From Sphingobium xenophagum NBRC 107872 (GTDB lineage: Bacteria; Pseudomonadota; Alphaproteobacteria; Sphingomonadales; Sphingomonadaceae), in contig NZ_BARE01000006.1 of the NCBI RefSeq assembly GCF_000367345.1, forward strand, positions 162,930 to 226,929: a stretch of DNA of 64,000 nt, given 5' to 3'. Below are positions 63,235 to 64,000 of this stretch, piece by piece (positions within the stretch are counted from its first letter, which is position 1; each line of letters starts with the position of its first letter). Both the position numbers and the translations under genes were made by a program. The notes under the pieces are model-generated. The model saw nothing but the letters and a program-made list of their open reading frames with translations. It did not search any database and was not told where the DNA came from.

Positions 63235-63939
63235 TCACTGCTCTTCGCACCGCCCGGTAAAGTCGGTCGCCGCGCGCACACGGACGATGCGCGTGCGGCG
63301 ATCATAGTCGATGCGTGGCTTGTTCAGCCCGTTCATGCGATAGCTGCCCGTAATCCGGTCCGGCGTCACCAGCAGGTCGGCGATCGGCCACCAGCCATCA
63401 CTCCCGCCCGAATGGATCGGCGACACGAGCTTGCCGGACGGATGCACCCGGCCGACGCCATCGGCAATCTCGATCTCCAGATCGGACGAGAAAGCTTCGC
63501 GGCCCATGGTCGTGCCAAATTCCGGCTCGAATTTGCGCGACTTGCGATTGTAGCGATAGCCCGACGTGCTTTGCGCCGCAGGGCCGCTGCCCGCGCCGAT
63601 ACAGACCAGCGAAATCCTCTCAAAGGGCTGTGTCGGCCGGGGTGTCGCGCCGCCGCCGCCGGCATTGCAATTGGCCGCCGGAACCGTGCCGATCGCGTTG
63701 TAGCGGCCCTCGGCCGTCGCCACCGAAATGCACTGCCGCTGCCGCTCGCTCCACCAGAAGGACCATTTCGTATCCCGCACCACATTGGTGGTGACGAAGC
63801 GATAGCCCCGCGCCTCCAGCTGGGTTTCGCCCCCGGCTGCCCTGGCACCGACCAGGTCGGCGACATCGGGCGGCGTCTGGGCGATGGCGGGGGTCGCGGA
63901 TGCCGCCATCAGGACGGCTATCACAGGCAGGAAACGCAT
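63235..63939 (-). CDS. Secreted protein, unknown function
   Basis: A 234-residue protein started at 63939, with AGGAGG 8 nt upstream. The signal peptide is MRFLPVIAVLMAASATPAIA. The mature region starts PPDVADLVGARAAGGETQLE ARGYRF, then a Trp-rich strand pair (TKWSFWWSERQRQCISVATA) typical of small exported beta domains, a Gly/Pro linker and a second half rich in short strands (EIEIADGVGRVHPSG, SYRMNGLNKPRIDYDRRTRI). No named family recognised. Its stop abuts that of the DUF442 gene with no gap. Confidence 0.78.
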   Translation of the reverse strand: MRFLPVIAVLMAASATPAIAQTPPDVADLVGARAAGGETQLEARGYRFVTTNVVRDTKWSFWWSERQRQCISVATAEGRYNAIGTVPAANCNAGGGGATPRPTQPFERISLVCIGAGSGPAAQSTSGYRYNRKSRKFEPEFGTTMGREAFSSDLEIEIADGVGRVHPSGKLVSPIHSGGSDGWWPIADLLVTPDRITGSYRMNGLNKPRIDYDRRTRIVRVRAATDFTGRCEEQ

Positions 63940-64000
63940 GGACCAATCCTCCTGAAGGGGCGCAGATGCAAACATTAGCGCGTGAACAGAAATCCGGGCT

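Overview
The window is a stretch of high-GC chromosome that looks like a sphingomonad (Alphaproteobacteria, Sphingomonadaceae; genus not resolved). The reasons are: the block serC-serA-hisZ-purA; an EL222-type LOV-HTH photoreceptor; a TonB-dependent receptor paired with a secreted phytase; a CrtZ-type carotenoid hydroxylase; very frequent ATGA start/stop overlaps; and three families of dispersed palindromic intergenic repeats of the kind common in this family. Most genes are ordinary housekeeping or transport genes. There is no rRNA, no CRISPR array and no intact mobile element. One tRNA-Ser(CGA) is present.

Layout. 0-4.7 kb: the end of a five-gene, start/stop-overlapped catabolic operon (SDR, ACAD11-like acyl-CoA dehydrogenase, DUF1254/DUF1214 protein, APH-type kinase, PaaG-like crotonase). 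It is followed by about 850 bp without an intact gene that holds a decayed IS5-family transposase. 5.5-13.5 kb: aminotransferase, rmuC, crtZ, MscS channel, metC-sseA and a proline-rich membrane protein. 13.5-24 kb: queF, a secreted M1 aminopeptidase, a divergent phytase/TonB-receptor pair, DUF3606, an OPT transporter, an SGNH hydrolase and hspQ. 24-34.8 kb: tRNA-Ser, GST, a small periplasmic protein behind a good sigma-54 promoter match, nitroreductase, renalase-like oxidoreductase, folE divergent from a LOV-HTH regulator, a DUF969-DUF979-DUF2891 cassette, dapD with a HAD phosphatase, a LOG-family protein and an extensin-like lipoprotein.

34.8-52.6 kb: serC, serA, hisZ, alpha/beta hydrolase, purA, an unlisted 59-residue protein, a Pr6Pr membrane protein, two DAACS-family symporters around a bestrophin, pdxH, an outer-membrane barrel candidate, a DnaJ-like chaperone, YihY/BrkB, fabI and aroC. 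Between fabI and aroC lies a frameshifted DUF559 (Vsr-like) nuclease gene bracketed by inverted copies of a palindromic repeat. 52.8-64 kb: three Tad-type pseudopilin/TadG-like genes, an SLC13 permease, PhzF, a serine hydrolase, two lower-GC lipoprotein-like genes (one resembling the ExbD periplasmic domain), recQ, a DUF442 phosphatase/sulfurtransferase-like protein and a secreted protein of unknown function.

The most unusual signals are the repeat-bracketed DUF559 unit; the ACAD11/APH pair suggesting hydroxyacyl-CoA or lactone catabolism; the light-sensor/folE divergent pair; the DUF969-DUF979-DUF2891 unit; the candidate sigma-54 promoter; and the palindromes sitting inside or at the edges of operons. 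All functional statements come from reading motifs in the translations; no database search was run.
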